A stretch of DNA of 64,000 bases from Aquatica leii (GCA_035610365.1 CM069432.1:79240520-79304519), one strand, 5' to 3'. Positions 20,816 to 31,551 are shown, numbered from the stretch's first letter. Notes: generated by a model not told the origin, from the sequence alone. A program made the numbers and translations.

Positions 20816-21517
20816 ATGGAACACGCTAAAAAGATGATCATTGTTCCTCCGGAATTAATACAGCGGTTAAAAACTAATCCCGAACCTACGCAAAACAATG
20901 TGTTGTCAGAGTTGGACATCGAAATGAACAAAGTTTTAAATTCAAAACTGTCAGACCACGATAAATGGAATATGTATAATCAGATTCTTCAAAGGTATTT
21001 ACATTTTGTCGGCGAAATTCGACAGCCTGTTAGCATTTCAGTTGAAGATGAAAAGATGACGAAGGTAGCGGATGCTGATATAATAAACACGCTACCTCCT
21101 ACATATAAGAAAAAAGCAGAAAACTTTTTAAGAATTTTGAACACTTCAGGAGACATAGTATGGGATAAGAATGGAGTTGTAACAATAAAAGGAGAAAATA
21201 TACCATCTTCGAATATTATTGATTTGGTGCATGATGCTATAAGACCGAGAAAAACTAGTAGTCCTAAAGGCTGGCAGCAACTTGCTTCTTATATGAAAGA
21301 AATTAATTTCCCGCAAGAACTTATTGGAAATTTAAAACGTCGAGGTATTTCACAAACTAGAAATGAGCAACTAGCGGCAAGTTCGCCACTTAGAAGTGAT
21401 CAAAGTATTGCGCCAAACTATGATGGTGATGACGAGTTGAGGCAGTTAGTAGCTGAAACCCCGAGAAGATCGAACCGCAGGTCAAGAGTTTTAAACTGGG
21501 AATCTTTCAAACTTTGA
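20816..21517 (+). CDS. Polinton conserved protein of unknown function (233 aa)
   Basis: Begins MEHAKKMIIVPPELIQRL, has a middle helical region (LSELDIEMNKVLNSKLSDHD, PPTYKKKAENFLRIL) and a low-complexity basic tail (AETPRRSNRRSRVLNWESF). Similar PPELIQRL-starting proteins accompany integrase in Polintons as I remember them; the function is unknown. The TGA (21515-21517) overlaps the integrase ATG (TGATG). No frameshift. Confidence 0.8.
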   Translation: MEHAKKMIIVPPELIQRLKTNPEPTQNNVLSELDIEMNKVLNSKLSDHDKWNMYNQILQRYLHFVGEIRQPVSISVEDEKMTKVADADIINTLPPTYKKKAENFLRILNTSGDIVWDKNGVVTIKGENIPSSNIIDLVHDAIRPRKTSSPKGWQQLASYMKEINFPQELIGNLKRRGISQTRNEQLAASSPLRSDQSIAPNYDGDDELRQLVAETPRRSNRRSRVLNWESFKL

Positions 21518-22575
21518 TGATGGACACCGTATATTACGATCCAGCTCACGTTAGCGGGTTTGCGGGTGCAAATGACTTATTTCAATCAGTAAAGTATAAA
21601 CATAATCGCCCCAGTGTTGAAAAATGGTTACAACAACAAGAATCGTATACGGTACATAAACCTAACAAAAAACGTTTTCCAAGAAACAAATACATTGTAA
21701 ACAATATATTTGAATTATGGCAGGCAGATTTATGTGATATGCAAAGTTTTAAAAAATATAACGACAACTATAATTACATTTTAACCGTAATTGACGTATT
21801 TAGTAAAAAGGCTTGGGCTAGACCGCTAAAAACTAAAACAGCCAAGAACGTTATTGAAGCCTTTGCAGATATTTTTAACGAATGTCAAAATTGCCCATTA
21901 AACATTCAAACGGATAAAGGAAAAGAATTTGTCGCAAAAACTGTTCAAAATTTTTTCAAAGAACACGAGATTCATTTTTATGTTACGAATAATCCGGACG
22001 TGAAAGCCGCTGTAGTTGAACGATTCAATAGAACTCTTAAAACAAGAATGTGGCGTTATTTTACTTATTCCAATTCATATCGGTACATTGATGTGCTACA
22101 AAATTTATTATTGTCTTATAATAATAGATATCATAGGAGCATTAAAATGGCGCCCAATGATGTAAATGATTCAAATATTTTACAAGTTTGGCAAAACCTG
22201 TACAGCAGTGGAGTTGGTCTAGAACGAATACCCAAATATAAAGTCGCTCAACATGTAAGGATTAGTAGAACTAAACAGATCTTTGAGAAGGGTTATACAA
22301 CAAATTGGAGCGAAGAAGTGTTTAAAATAAGTGAAGTTATTAATCGCAAACCTCCTGTTTACCGAGTTGTTGATTTAAATAGCGAGCCAATTGAAGGAAC
22401 GTTTTATGAAGAAGAATTACAACCTATTACAATTACTAGTGACACAAGATATAAAATTGAGAAATTGTTAAAAGAAAAAGGCCGCGGAATAAATAAACAG
22501 TATTTTGTAAAGTGGCAAGGATATAGCGATAAATTTAATTCTTGGGTCCTATCGAACGAATTGCAACAATTATGA
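21517..22575 (+). CDS. Polinton retroviral-type integrase with chromodomain
   Basis: Catalyses insertion of the element's DNA ends. The DDE core is seen as ELWQADLCDM (first Asp, about residue 70), NIQTDKGKEFVA (second Asp, about 132) and AAVVERFNRTLKTRMWRYF (Glu, about 167), giving D-D35E spacing. A C-terminal chromodomain follows (VEK-type start IEKLLKEKG, then YFVKWQGYSDKFNSWVL), which could direct insertion through histone marks. The start chosen is ATG 21517, overlapping the previous stop; the stop TGA overlaps the next ATG (ATGA at 22572). Intact, about 352 residues. Confidence 0.95.
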   Translation: MMDTVYYDPAHVSGFAGANDLFQSVKYKHNRPSVEKWLQQQESYTVHKPNKKRFPRNKYIVNNIFELWQADLCDMQSFKKYNDNYNYILTVIDVFSKKAWARPLKTKTAKNVIEAFADIFNECQNCPLNIQTDKGKEFVAKTVQNFFKEHEIHFYVTNNPDVKAAVVERFNRTLKTRMWRYFTYSNSYRYIDVLQNLLLSYNNRYHRSIKMAPNDVNDSNILQVWQNLYSSGVGLERIPKYKVAQHVRISRTKQIFEKGYTTNWSEEVFKISEVINRKPPVYRVVDLNSEPIEGTFYEEELQPITITSDTRYKIEKLLKEKGRGINKQYFVKWQGYSDKFNSWVLSNELQQL

Positions 22576-23410
22576 ATACCGAGAATGAGTTTTATTTAAC
22601 ATTGCTAAGTAACAGCTCTATGAATTACTACCCTAACAATACAACTGCAAATTTTATGACACAATTACCTAAACGAGTAAGATTGACTGGGGAATGGGTT
22701 GTTGGAATTTCTGAAATTCAATATCCGTGTTCGTTTTTAGCAGTTGGAGAAACTGATAACTTAATGTACTATAGGACTGAACCACCCGAAGAACACGAGT
22801 TAAGTCTCGAAGAAGTGTTAAATCTTGCAACGAAACATTTTCTTGACAATAAAGATTCAATTCATTTTTCTTATCAAGAATGGCATATTGTAAAAATTTC
22901 TCCAGGAAACTACGAATCAATCGAAGACGTTATTACTGAAATTAATAACCACGAAATAATAAGGAAACTGATAAACTTTAAATACAACAGAATAACAAAA
23001 GAGTTTTCTTAAAAGTAAACACGACATTATCTGTACTGGGTTTTTCAAGAAGATTAGCGCTTCAGCTAGGTTTTCAACCCGATCAAAATTTAGCAAAAGA
23101 AAAAACTTCAGCTCATCCAGCAAACATATGGACAGGTATACCATCTCAAATGTTTATTTATTGTGATATTGTAGAACCACAACTAGTAGGAGATGTCTTA
23201 GCACCTTTATTGCGAATTGTCAATGTCACTTCTGATAATTACAATTACGGATGTCACAAAGATGTAGTATTTTCTCCTGTACATTACATACCCCTTATGA
23301 GAAAAGAATTTGAAAATATAGAAATAAATATAAGGACCGACACGGCAGCTTCTATGCCATTCGAGTTTGGTACGCTGAATTTGAAACTTCATTTCAAAAA
23401 CTTAATTAAA
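22572..23410 (+). pseudogene. Polinton minor capsid (penton-like) protein, frameshifted
   Basis: ATG 22572 overlaps the integrase stop. The first part (MNTENEFYLTLLSNSSMNYY, TANFMTQLPKRVRLTGEWVV) ends at 23012. The continuation is in another frame from just after a T-run near 23000 and passes LGFQPDQN and NIWTGIPSQM to GTLNLKLHF near 23398. One single-base indel therefore explains the break. The family sits beside the major capsid gene in Polintons and is modelled as a jelly-roll vertex protein; this is family knowledge, not visible as a motif. The second frame continues without a stop into the next gene. Confidence 0.65.
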
Positions 23411-23752
23411 ATGGCGTGTCCATATCAACAATATTACATTAATCAAGCCCGTAGTGGAATTGGTGTTATTTACCGAGGAGCCCCATATCAAAGGGGTCAT
23501 GGAATTGGAAGGTGGTTGAGGGGTATATTTCGGTCAAGTTTACCATTGTTTAAGTCAGGCGTGAAAGCAGTAGGAAAAGAAGCGTTGAGAACGGGAAGTA
23601 ATATTTTAGGAGATATTGTGGAAAACCGGCCAATCAAAGAATCGTTTCAAGATAGAATGCGCGAAGCCGGTCAGAGTTTGAAACGCAAAGCAGACACTAA
23701 AATTGAAAATCTGATGCAGGGTTCTGGATATAAAAAACGGCGTCAAAAATAA
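23411..23752 (+). CDS. Small basic capsid-associated/core-like protein (113 aa)
   Basis: ATG 23411 gives MACPYQQYYINQARSGIGV, then a glycine/arginine-rich amphipathic segment (GRWLRGIFRSSLPLFKSGVK) and a lysine-rich tail ending GSGYKKRRQK. This arrangement recalls adenovirus-type core or protein VI-like products encoded between minor and major capsid genes in Polintons; the role is inferred. It is in frame with the upstream capsid frame, with no stop between them, so it might also be the tail of a fusion protein. A 103-base spacer separates it from the major capsid gene. Confidence 0.7.
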   Translation: MACPYQQYYINQARSGIGVIYRGAPYQRGHGIGRWLRGIFRSSLPLFKSGVKAVGKEALRTGSNILGDIVENRPIKESFQDRMREAGQSLKRKADTKIENLMQGSGYKKRRQK

Positions 23753-23855
23753 CTAGTCATTCTCTGTCTGTAATTAACAAGAAGACGTCAAATTCTAGAC
23801 GCAAGCCTGCTAGTTCAAAAGTTAATTACAACGATATTTTTGACAGAAATTAATA

Positions 23856-25169
23856 ATGGCTTTTCTTCACGCTCAATCTTGCGAATGCATTAAATCTGAA
23901 TTAGATTTATTTGCTCTTCCATCAACTCAAACAAGTATAGAATCTGGCGAATGGATTTTCTACAAGCCACTATCTTCGTTAACTGACGACGCACCGATTG
24001 AATTTGTTATACCTGGCAACGGCAATGATTACTTGGATTTAAGCCAAACAATGTTGTATGTAACAGCCAAAATCGTGAGACAAGACGATACTTCGTTAAA
24101 TCTTGAGGATGCTGTAGGACCCGTAAATAATTGGTTACATTCTCTATTTAGTCAAGTTGAGATTTATTTAAATCAGAAACTTGTATCTCCGCCTAATAAT
24201 ACGTATGCATACCGTTCTTATATTGAAACTTTACTAAACTATGGATCAGAAGCCAAATCTTCACATTTATCGTGTAGTTTATGGCATAGTGATACACCAG
24301 GAAAAATGGATAATTTGACGGAAGACAATGTGGGATTCATTAAAAGAAAATCTTTTACTTCCGAAAATAACCAAATCGAGATGATAGGACATGTCCACTC
24401 TGACATATTTAATCAAGAAAAATTTCTTCTTAACGGCGTCGAAATGAAGATAAAATTTGTTCGTACAAGAGATTCGTTTAATTTAATGGCTAAATCCGGG
24501 TCTACATACAAGGTGAAAATTTTAGAAGCCAGTCTTTTAGTAAGAAGAATGAAAATCAATCCTACAATTCTAATTGCACACACAAAAGCGTTAGAATCTA
24601 CTTCCGCAAAATATCCAATAACCAAAGCCGATGTTAAAGTATTGACTATTCCATCAGGGATACAACGAAAGTCTTTAGACAACGTTTTCTTAGGCCAATT
24701 ACCTAAACGTTGTATTATTGGATTTGTGTCAAATAAAGCGTTCAATGGAGATTACGCTACCAACCCGTTTAATTTTCATCATTATAAAATTAATTACCTG
24801 TCCTTGTATATTGATGGTCAGCAAATTCCGTCAAAACCACTTCAACCGGATTTTACAAAATCAGGCTTGTACGTGCGAGCATATCATACTTTATACTCCG
24901 GAACCGGCATTCATTTCTTAAATGAAGGAAATGATATATCTCGAGAAGATTACCCTAAAGGATTCTGTTTAATGGCTTTTGATTTAACACCGGATTTATC
25001 GGCAAATGCTAATACACATTGGAATCTTGTAAAAAATGGTTCGTTGCGCATAGAAGTTGGATTTGAAGATGCGTTAAGTGAAACTATAAACTGTTTAGTT
25101 TACGCAGAATTTGACAACGTCATAGAAATTGATAAACATAGAAATGTAATGGTGGATTTTAGTAGTTAA
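23856..25169 (+). CDS. Polinton major capsid protein (double jelly-roll type)
   Basis: 437 residues, intact, starting MAFLHAQSCECIKSELDLFA. Recognisable family stretches are LPSTQTSIESGEWIFYKPLS, LDLSQTMLYVTAKIV, PVNNWLHSLFSQVEIYLNQK, TYAYRSYIETLLNYG and, near the end, NGSLRIEVGFEDAL. This is the protein often annotated as F54H12.2-like in animal genomes, which structural prediction identified as a double jelly-roll capsid protein. It is the longest intact gene of the element. No TATA box is evident in the 100 bases upstream. Confidence 0.9.
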   Translation: MAFLHAQSCECIKSELDLFALPSTQTSIESGEWIFYKPLSSLTDDAPIEFVIPGNGNDYLDLSQTMLYVTAKIVRQDDTSLNLEDAVGPVNNWLHSLFSQVEIYLNQKLVSPPNNTYAYRSYIETLLNYGSEAKSSHLSCSLWHSDTPGKMDNLTEDNVGFIKRKSFTSENNQIEMIGHVHSDIFNQEKFLLNGVEMKIKFVRTRDSFNLMAKSGSTYKVKILEASLLVRRMKINPTILIAHTKALESTSAKYPITKADVKVLTIPSGIQRKSLDNVFLGQLPKRCIIGFVSNKAFNGDYATNPFNFHHYKINYLSLYIDGQQIPSKPLQPDFTKSGLYVRAYHTLYSGTGIHFLNEGNDISREDYPKGFCLMAFDLTPDLSANANTHWNLVKNGSLRIEVGFEDALSETINCLVYAEFDNVIEIDKHRNVMVDFSS

Positions 25170-25219
25170 GAATACTCAACATTTTACTCAACTTAGTTAT
25201 TACTTAACACTCGAGAAGA

Positions 25220-25773
25220 ATGGACGCGTTTGTTGATTTGCAAGGTTTTCGTGGAGAAGACAAAAAATTTATTCCTAAAGAAGTTGCAGTTGTTTCGTCA
25301 GATGGTGACTATTGCGAAGTTTTGCTCATAAAGCCACCAACGCCTTATTCTACTTTGCCAAAATCAGTGAAAAACGAAATTTATTACCTGGAAAATTATT
25401 TTCATGGTTTACGATGGAGCACTGGATACATAAATTATGAAGATTTTGAAGACGAACTTAGAAAATTATTGATGCCTTTAACGGTATTTTTGTTAAAGGC
25501 TATGAAAAGCAAAACACTTTAAAATTTTTAAATAAACCGGTAGTTAACATGGAGGGGCTCAGTTGTCCAACCTTTAAAGAACTAAAAAAAGAGATGCAAG
25601 CAATCAAATGTCTACATCATCACATTGAAAACCCTTCGTGTGCTCTGGAACACGCTTTAATTTTATGCGAATGGTCAAAGCTTAATAGCCGAGATGAATG
25701 CGGTAGAAATTCAACAATGTTTGAAGAATATCCCGACCACCAAGAATGTACATCGACTTGTATGTGCTTCTAA
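25220..25773 (+). pseudogene. Polinton-associated conserved ORF, frameshifted
   Basis: The first frame (25220-25522) begins MDAFVDLQGFRGEDKKFIPK and includes PPTPYSTLPKSV and YYLENYFHGLRWSTGYI, a pattern I have seen in uncharacterised proteins around arthropod mobile elements. A frame change near 25480-25500 leads to a second open stretch ending at 25773 with MEGLSCPTFKELKKEM, HHHIENPSCALEHALILCEW. Its Cys/His spacing (C...C..HH...C) could bind metal. The function is unknown. The last 80 bases overlap the protease start in a different frame. Confidence 0.55.
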
Positions 25774-26164
25774 TCAACTACCATGGCGTATACAGAGACC
25801 TTGTGCTATTATTGCAAACACCGACCCCTCATATAAACCTGGTGAACATTGGGCAGCGTTTTACATTGATGAATATGGACATGGAGAATACTTTGATTCT
25901 TTTGGAAGACCACCTTTAGGATATCATTAAAAATTTTTAGAAAGAAGTAGTTGTACTTGGACTTTTAATTGTAAAATTTTACAAGATTTTCATTCTATGT
26001 TTTGCGGTCAATATTGTCTTGTATATTTATATTTTAGACTTTGTGGTATAAGTATGTTAGAATTTTTAGAAATGTTTAATAAGGATTTAATAAAAAATGA
26101 TGTATGCATTAGTTTATTGTATAATTTGTATTTTAAGAAAACCAATGTATTAGATACTTTATAG
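25694..26164 (+). pseudogene. Polinton adenain-like cysteine protease with one nonsense codon
   Basis: Starts MNAVEIQQCLKNIPTT at ATG 25694, typical of Polinton PRO. The catalytic His is in PGEHWAAFYIDE, the acidic residue region in GEYFDSFGRPP and the catalytic Cys in MFCGQYCLVYL, the Ulp1/adenain order. A TAA at 25928-25930 interrupts the frame between the Asp and Cys motifs, but the same frame continues open to TAG 26162-26164, so a single substitution explains the break. Family members mature capsid proteins. Total about 156 codons. Confidence 0.85.
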
Positions 26165-26484
26165 GATTTTTTGTACACATTAACAAAATAAAAACAATTA
26201 GTTGCTATTTAAGTGCTTTTTTTTATTAAAAATGTTTAATCAAGTAATTAGACATTTACAAATAAATAAGAACAATATTAATAATAAGAAAAATGCAATA
26301 AAATTTTAGCAAATAAAATAATTATTATTAAATTACAGTGTTTTTATTTGGTAAAAAATATACAACTATTTAATTAAAGAAATATGTATAAGAATTGAAT
26401 TACAAATATATATAAATACACAAATTTATTTACAAACTTATAACTTTACATCTAAGGATATGCAAAAGCAATAAAAAAAAAAAA
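26165..26484. other. Convergent 3' spacer of the Polinton
   Basis: AT-rich, with AATAAA motifs for the plus-strand transcripts (near 26188) and complementary motifs for the polymerase mRNA. No gene seen. Confidence 0.5.
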
Positions 26485-29400
26485 ACATTAAGTGTTTCTA
26501 TAGCCGTAAGGTAGAGTATCCATGGTATCATCTACCCGACGCCTTTTGGTGTAATTAACCCGAAAGACTTTCCTCTCAGGTTTGGAGATTACGTCGTACA
26601 TGGAATTGCGAACTATACGGCGATCAGTGTTGACGTACGTAGCTTCTGCTTCTCCCAATACCATGTTTTTCAGATGTTCGAAGTTAACAGTTTGAGCATT
26701 TTTAAAATTTTTAACAATACCTTTAACTTTGCATACATACTCGTATTTATTATTTTTCGTCGAAAATATCTTAAGTGCGTAATTCTTGGGCCCACCGCTG
26801 ACAAACTCCACAATTCTGCTGCCTGGTCCATAACTTTCAATTTCATCCGTCATGTTACCGAGGTAATCTCCAGTTCGAGGAATCCAATCACCACTCTTTT
26901 CTGTGAAGATAACTGAATCTGTGTCGAAATATAACACGCGCTTGTCCAATTTTTTCAGATATGTGTATAGTTCTAATCTAGCGTGAGCTGTAGTATAAGC
27001 CGCCAAAGCCACATTAACGGTTTTGAGAGGAACGATTCCGTCATCGGGTCTATCCCAATTGAGTATGACGGTATCATCGTCAATAACTGTTAGCATGTGA
27101 GCTTCTACCGAAGGATCCGTCAACATTTTGAACAACTCGTAGGGGTCCTGCAGAATAGAACATTGCATCAAGTTCTCCCTTTGTGCAAATTTTCCCCAAA
27201 AGCTGTTTAGGCATAGTTTCGCGATGTAGCGCAATCCAGGGTTTACTGAAATGTTGTCCTTGTCTAAAGCAACTCCTTCTTTTTCCAGGTATTCACGGAC
27301 ATAACGATCCTTTAACTGCTCACTGGTGCACCATGTGGGCCAACCGCTGCACTCTTGCTTTAGTTTTAAAAACTTATCTACGTAGGATGAGAACAGTCCT
27401 CCGGTTCTGGTGTCTTTATTGTATTCGACAACTTCGTACTCCCAAACTTCTGACACTTCCAACACTTTGTATCCTTGGCTTAGCGCTTCTCTGACTTCGT
27501 CAGCAACAAACGTACCAGTAAACTTACGTTCGTTGTCGGTGTGGTTGCAATCACGATTTGACATGGTTTCTCCGCAAACCCTACATAAAATAAACATAAG
27601 TTTTCCATGCATTCTGCAAGGTAAGACGGGGTGGTAAAGGTTTGTTGGTGGAAGTATTGTGCATTTAATAATGCCTTCAACAGTATCCAAAGACAAACGC
27701 TGACATGCATTATTACCTACATGAATCTTAGGATGACCAAGAGGATATTTTTTATATTTATTGACGTAAGGATATAAAGAACAGACGTCAAGGTATCGAA
27801 TGGTTTCATTCTCTGCAGATTTGTGATATAGCTTCACCGCGTTGGTGCGACCTCCGAAGAAACTGTCTCGAGGATTCAAAGGCTCGTTTTGAAGAAAGTC
27901 ATTGTCAGACACAAATTGGTTTGCTTGGATGTTAGTTTTAAGAAAACTTTTAAACTGGCATTCTTTAATCTCGATTAAGTTGTATCCGTACGACCGTATG
28001 CGGGCTGAAATCGCTTCTGTTTTTTCTCGTCTAGCAGACATAGATTCATTTTTATTGCCCCCGAGTTCTGCGGTCTGATTCGGGAAACATATCTCACAAC
28101 CATGAAAATAACAACCGTGAAATTGGTATACAGTGTTCGTTCTAGCACAAAAACCATCCACTAGGATACCCTGTTGCAGCCGAACTTCTCGACCATTTCC
28201 CGCGTGTTGAATTGTGATTCCAGACGAATGTTCCAACCATAGCAGCCACTTAATTGCGATAGAAGATTGTTGATCTGCCATTCTATAGCCATTTGGTGGT
28301 ATAAGCCCTATAGTATCATCTTTCAGGAAATGTCTTCTAAAAACTGTATTGCAAGCGCCTGCTATGGTACATGACTCTCGGAAAGGATCAACACCATTTG
28401 ATTTGGTAAATCGACTCCAAAAATCTAGACATGCTTTTCTCAGTATATCTACATCGCTTATACAGTATTTAACTATCTCCGATTGAAAATTAAAAACAAC
28501 GTTGTTGTTGACTTGCTCTTCGTACCAAGAAATAAACTCGTCCCGTGTAGAATCCGTCATTTCATCGTAACCATAAAACTCTTTGGATGGTAGTGGTCCA
28601 ACGTAATCTTGATTTTCCGCAGTGTTAAAAAGTGTGGAAAAAATCCTTTAGATCCGGAAAAACCAAATGTCTTCGGCAGCTTCGCTAGAGGCATCGGCAT
28701 ATAATTTATTGAGTCTATAAACTTAATATTACCGTCGCAGTTAATAGACATAAGTTTAGTTCCAGTCGCAATAATTTTAGGATTCCATGTAGTCCGTCGA
28801 GATAAAAGAGTTTTTAAAATAAAAGTACCGTCATACCCTTTCATGTTGTGCGCCAGCGTGACAATGTATCCCTTACACCTTTTCCGCAGGTTTGCAACAA
28901 AATCTAAAAATTCACCAACAGGATCCTTTTTAAAGATATGTTGACGCCGGCCACAGTTTCTACAGTCCTCGGAGATGTTTTGTATAGTAATACATGATTT
29001 GCACACCTGTTGTGCTACACACAATGTAGGGATATGCAAGAACATATTGGTAGTTCCTTCCAAGGGAGTATCTTGCCTGCACTCGAAGTCGTAAAATACG
29101 AATACAAAGTTAGCGTCCATTTTCTTTTTATTTACGGGTTTCTTCGTCATAAAACAGTGATGGCGGATGGGTTTGTCAATCTTGCAGCTCGCGCAATGTT
29201 TGTATCCACATATATGAGGTTTCCGTTTGTCAACCCAAAAACTTGAAAAGCATGTCTGACATCTTTTTAACTGAATGCATAGAGATTTTTTGTGTTCTTC
29301 GTAACAATCTTGCCCTCGGAAATCTCGATGGCATGAAGTACAGACTACAGTTTCTTCGACCATGTTACACGGTGGAGACGAATGGCACGCCGGGCAGATA

Positions 29401-30699
29401 TATTTACAGTTTTTATGCGCCCTCTTATTGTTTGTGCGAGCACGACACAAGTCGCAAAAATACATTGTTGAGAATGCCGAACACACATTGGTTATTACAT
29501 TATAATGATTGTTCTCTAAAATTAAGTTTAAAACTGTCCTATCACTCGAACGTGGCCCTTCATAATAAACAGAAGTACCCAGTCTGTTATTATAAACTAC
29601 AACAGTATAATCTACCAGGTGGTCTTGAAACTGTTGAATATGTTCACGGTTACCACCGTTGTTGAGGTTCACTTCAGCGGCTCGACACAGGTCTTCGGCT
29701 CGTTTTTTTGTTTGGAGGTTTCCCGCTAGCTGGAGGCTGTATAATAAGGGGTCCTTAGCTTTCCACGCAATTGCTAGCACTAGAGCACGAGCGAGGCATA
29801 AAGTGTCGTCGTTTTCAACTACGAGAATTCCCCTTTTACGCCGACAAAATTCTTCATAGGAAACGCCCGTCATACGATCCCTAGATGCGCCAAACCCTAC
29901 AGGAAGAGAGACTCGATCCATATGTAAGCGAAGAGCGTCATTTGAGAAAAAATTTGCATTGCTTTGTAGAATCTTCTCCAGAGTTGCCATCACCACTTTA
30001 GCGTTCAACTGATCGACGCGACGAAAAGATATCCCAATAGGCTTCTCCGGATAATTGTCGTTACGCAGTGTCATTCCAACTCGATCAGACGGATCCGCAT
30101 CCCTCAACAGATGTCCGAGTATTTCATTAATGGCATTCTAAAATTACATCATTTGATAAGCTATGCATAAAGAATGTTGCAGAAAAGTAATAATCTTACC
30201 TCTAACCACAATAAAGGATTTGACGCCTCTTCCGTTTCTTTAAATTTAAACACCATGGCTTTGCCACTAGCGTTAAATTTTTTAACTTCTTTCACACCCT
30301 CCGCCATGATGTTAAAGTATTTGTACGAACTCATCGTCGTGCCACTTCCTTGCATCTAAATATTAATTTATAAATTTAAATTTTTAAAATATTTTTTTCT
30401 TACCGATGGACCAGAACCGTTAACACTGACACTCTCTGCTTTGTATAGATCACGACGCGTAACCGTCGACTAAAATAAATTAAATTAAATTAAAAAATAT
30501 TATAAGTAGTAATTTTATTGAGACTTACCTTTTCTGCCATCACCTTCTCAATCAAATTTAAGAAAACGTCTTCGTCTTCACGAGTTAACTGATCTCCGCG
30601 AATCACTATCCTCTCGCAGAGGTCTTCGTAGACAGCCGGAAGCTCTTCATCTTTAAATACGCCACAACCGTACAGGTGTAAAATTGCTGAAGCTTCCAT
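26485..30699 (-). pseudogene. Protein-primed DNA polymerase B of the Polinton, spliced, one frameshift
   Basis: Replicates the element from protein-primed ends. Exons on the minus strand: 30699-30529, 30469-30404, 30355-30200 and 30137 to the stop near 26485. Introns are 59, 48 and 62 nt, with GT-AG and phase 0 throughout. The exonuclease domain shows VFYDFEC (Exo I) and TLAHNMKGYDGTF (Exo II). The polymerase domain shows YLDVCSLYPYVNKYK (motif A), KLCLNSFWGKF (motif B) and VLYFDTDSVIF (motif C). A Cys-rich stretch near 29200-29450 (CxxC pairs) lies before the exonuclease. A single-base loss in a T-run near 28570-28576 splits the gene into frames ending 28557 and starting 28560. Start chosen: ATG giving MEASAILHLYGCG, 56 bases after a TATA box; codons upstream remain open but lack an ATG. 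Confidence 0.9.
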
Positions 30700-30754
30700 G
30701 ACGTGATAGTTACCGTAATTCAAATAGTAAACTGTAGCTTGTTTAAGAACACGA

Positions 30755-30763
30755 CCTTTTATA
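30755..30763 (-). promoter_or_regulatory. TATA box of the polymerase gene
   Basis: TATAAAAGG on the minus strand, about 56 bases before the chosen ATG. It faces away from the TATA box at 31552. Confidence 0.6.
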
Positions 30764-30799
30764 CAAAAGTTTTCCTTGACGTCATCATTAAAGTATTAA

Positions 30800-31545
30800 C
30801 TTGAGGACTTTTAGAATTACTTTTAATTACAATACTCAAAATTTTATAAGTGAAAACTATTACTCAACGAATAAAATTTATCATTATATTTAATGGAGAA
30901 ATTAACGAAAATAATTCTCATTGAACAAATTAGAACTTCTTTTGGTAATTTGTAAAAGATTAATTTTTAGAATTATTTTTAATTACAATACTAAAAATTT
31001 TAGAAATGAAAACTACTGCTTAACAAAAACTTTTCATTAACAAAATCATTTATTATTATATTTAATGCGGAAATTCGTATTAAAGAAAGTAATTCTCATT
31101 AACAATGAATTAGAATATAATATGGTAAAGTTTGTAAAATATGAATTAAGTGATTTTTAAAATTACTTTAATTACAATACTCAAAATTTTAGAAATTAAA
31201 ACTATTACTTATCGATATCCATTCATTAACAAAATCATTTATTATTATATTTAATGCGGAAATTCGTATTAAAGAAAGTAATTCTCATTAACAATGAATT
31301 AGAATATAATATGGTAAAGTTTGTAAAATATGAATTAAGTGATTTTTAAAATTACTTTAATTACAATACTCAAAATTTTAGAAATTAAAACTATTACTTA
31401 TCGATATCCATTCATTAACAAAATCATTTATTGTTATATTTAATACGAAATTTTGTGCTAACGAAAATAATTCGCATTAAGAATGAATTAGAACTTTATT
31501 TGATAAAACTTAATATTTTTCTTAGTCATTTTATTTACCTTAGTC
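30800..31545. repeat. 189-bp AT-rich tandem repeat between divergent Polinton promoters
   Basis: About four copies of a unit containing TTACAATACTCAAAATTTTA (near 30821, 30976, 31165 and 31354). The last full units are spaced 189 bases and are practically identical (31067 and 31256 anchors); outer ones are diverged or shortened. No ORF. The position between the two divergent transcription units suggests an enhancer or replication role, which is inference. Confidence 0.85.
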
Positions 31546-31551
31546 AAGCGC

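Noticed and set aside
29010-29665. Plus-strand ORFs over the polymerase gene
   Set aside because: Antisense shadows of the conserved DNA polymerase B exon; no motif and no start context.
30800-31545. CRISPR-like array
   Set aside because: Units of 189 bp follow one another without unique spacers, and the DNA is eukaryotic.
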